Below are positions 63,859 through 64,000 of a stretch of 64,000 bases of DNA, piece by piece. The position numbers and the translations under genes are program-made. This DNA comes from Pseudoduganella lutea. Lineage in GTDB: Bacteria > Pseudomonadota > Gammaproteobacteria > Burkholderiales > Burkholderiaceae_D. The notes under the pieces are model-generated. The model worked only from the letters and a program-made list of their open reading frames with translations, was not told where the DNA came from and searched no databases. The DNA lies in contig NZ_CP035913.1 in the NCBI RefSeq assembly GCF_004209755.1, positions 3,100,001-3,164,000 of the forward strand, written 5' to 3'. Every line of letters starts with the position of its first letter. The first letter of the stretch is position 1.

Positions 63859-64000
63859 TCAGATGGTGCGCGAGTAGCGCAGCGGCTGCGGGGCGGCCGG
63901 TGCTGCGGCCGCGAACAGGCGTGCCTGGCGCAGGTGCCGGTCGAACACCATGCAGATGTTCCGGATCAGCAGCCGGCCTTTCGGCGTGACGGAGATCCAG
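63859..64000 (-). CDS. hemN: Oxygen-independent coproporphyrinogen III oxidase, C-terminal end (partial)
   Basis: The visible last 46 residues read VTPKGRLLIRNICMVFDRHL near the edge and end PLRYSRTI. The segment matches the C-terminus of HemN, the radical-SAM enzyme that makes protoporphyrinogen without oxygen. Position next to ccoI and the SafE-like gene fits; hemN is commonly FNR-controlled with cbb3 genes. The start and the SAM-binding cysteines lie outside the window. Confidence 0.85.
   Translation of the reverse strand, partial: WISVTPKGRLLIRNICMVFDRHLRQARLFAAAAPAAPQPLRYSRTI

Overview
The window is a high-GC, gene-dense stretch of a betaproteobacterial chromosome. Several marks point to Oxalobacteraceae of the Massilia/Pseudoduganella/Duganella type: a PEP-CTERM surface protein, a monomeric NADP-isocitrate dehydrogenase, a complete cbb3 oxidase locus with its own FNR, a TonB receptor/tryptophan-halogenase/SapC glycan locus, and families of short intergenic palindromes built around GTCCC or CCGGTG. 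I see no phage, insertion sequence, CRISPR array, rRNA or tRNA. The genus is inferred; no marker gene settles it.

Layout. 1-1.4 kb: end of a DsbD-type reductase and a secreted redoxin. 1.8-4.1 kb: icd, with a bidirectional terminator facing a PEP-CTERM gene and a GH43 arabinanase. 7-9 kb: DUF485 plus ActP-type acetate symporter. 9.1-15.2 kb: a czcICBA divalent-metal efflux operon. 15.3-29.1 kb: mixed accessory and regulatory genes (DUF1993, AraC with divergent SDR, alpha/beta hydrolase, Fur-controlled siderophore receptor, SDR plus GFA protein, XRE-cupin regulator, class V aminotransferase divergent from a 63-residue peptide, and an RsbQ-like hydrolase paired with a PAS hybrid kinase). 29.2-41.2 kb: a persulfide dioxygenase-rhodanese fusion, then a glycan locus: LacI regulator, CE4-type deacetylase, GH16 glucanase, a large TonB receptor, and halogenase-SapC-cupin-halogenase. 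Two LacI-type palindromes flank the GH16 gene and probably tie the locus together. 41.4-51 kb: housekeeping and accessory genes, including two LysR regulators with divergent partners, transporters, two AHSA1-like proteins and a truncated SDR. 51.1-54.3 kb: a large hybrid kinase. 54.4-64 kb: fnr facing ccoNOQP-ccoG-fixH, with ccoS-ccoI-SafE-like-hemN upstream and an FNR box in front of ccoN.

How the genes work together. The cbb3 segment is a self-contained microaerobic unit: oxygen sensor (FNR), oxidase structural genes, assembly factors (CcoG, FixH, CcoI, CcoS) and oxygen-independent heme synthesis (HemN). The glycan locus combines secreted cleavage (GH16), deacetylation, TonB-dependent uptake and a halogenase/SapC/cupin group of unknown chemistry under one probable repressor. 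The least explained items are that halogenase group, the RsbQ-like/PAS-kinase pair, the palindromic repeats that reach into stop codons, and several small proteins.
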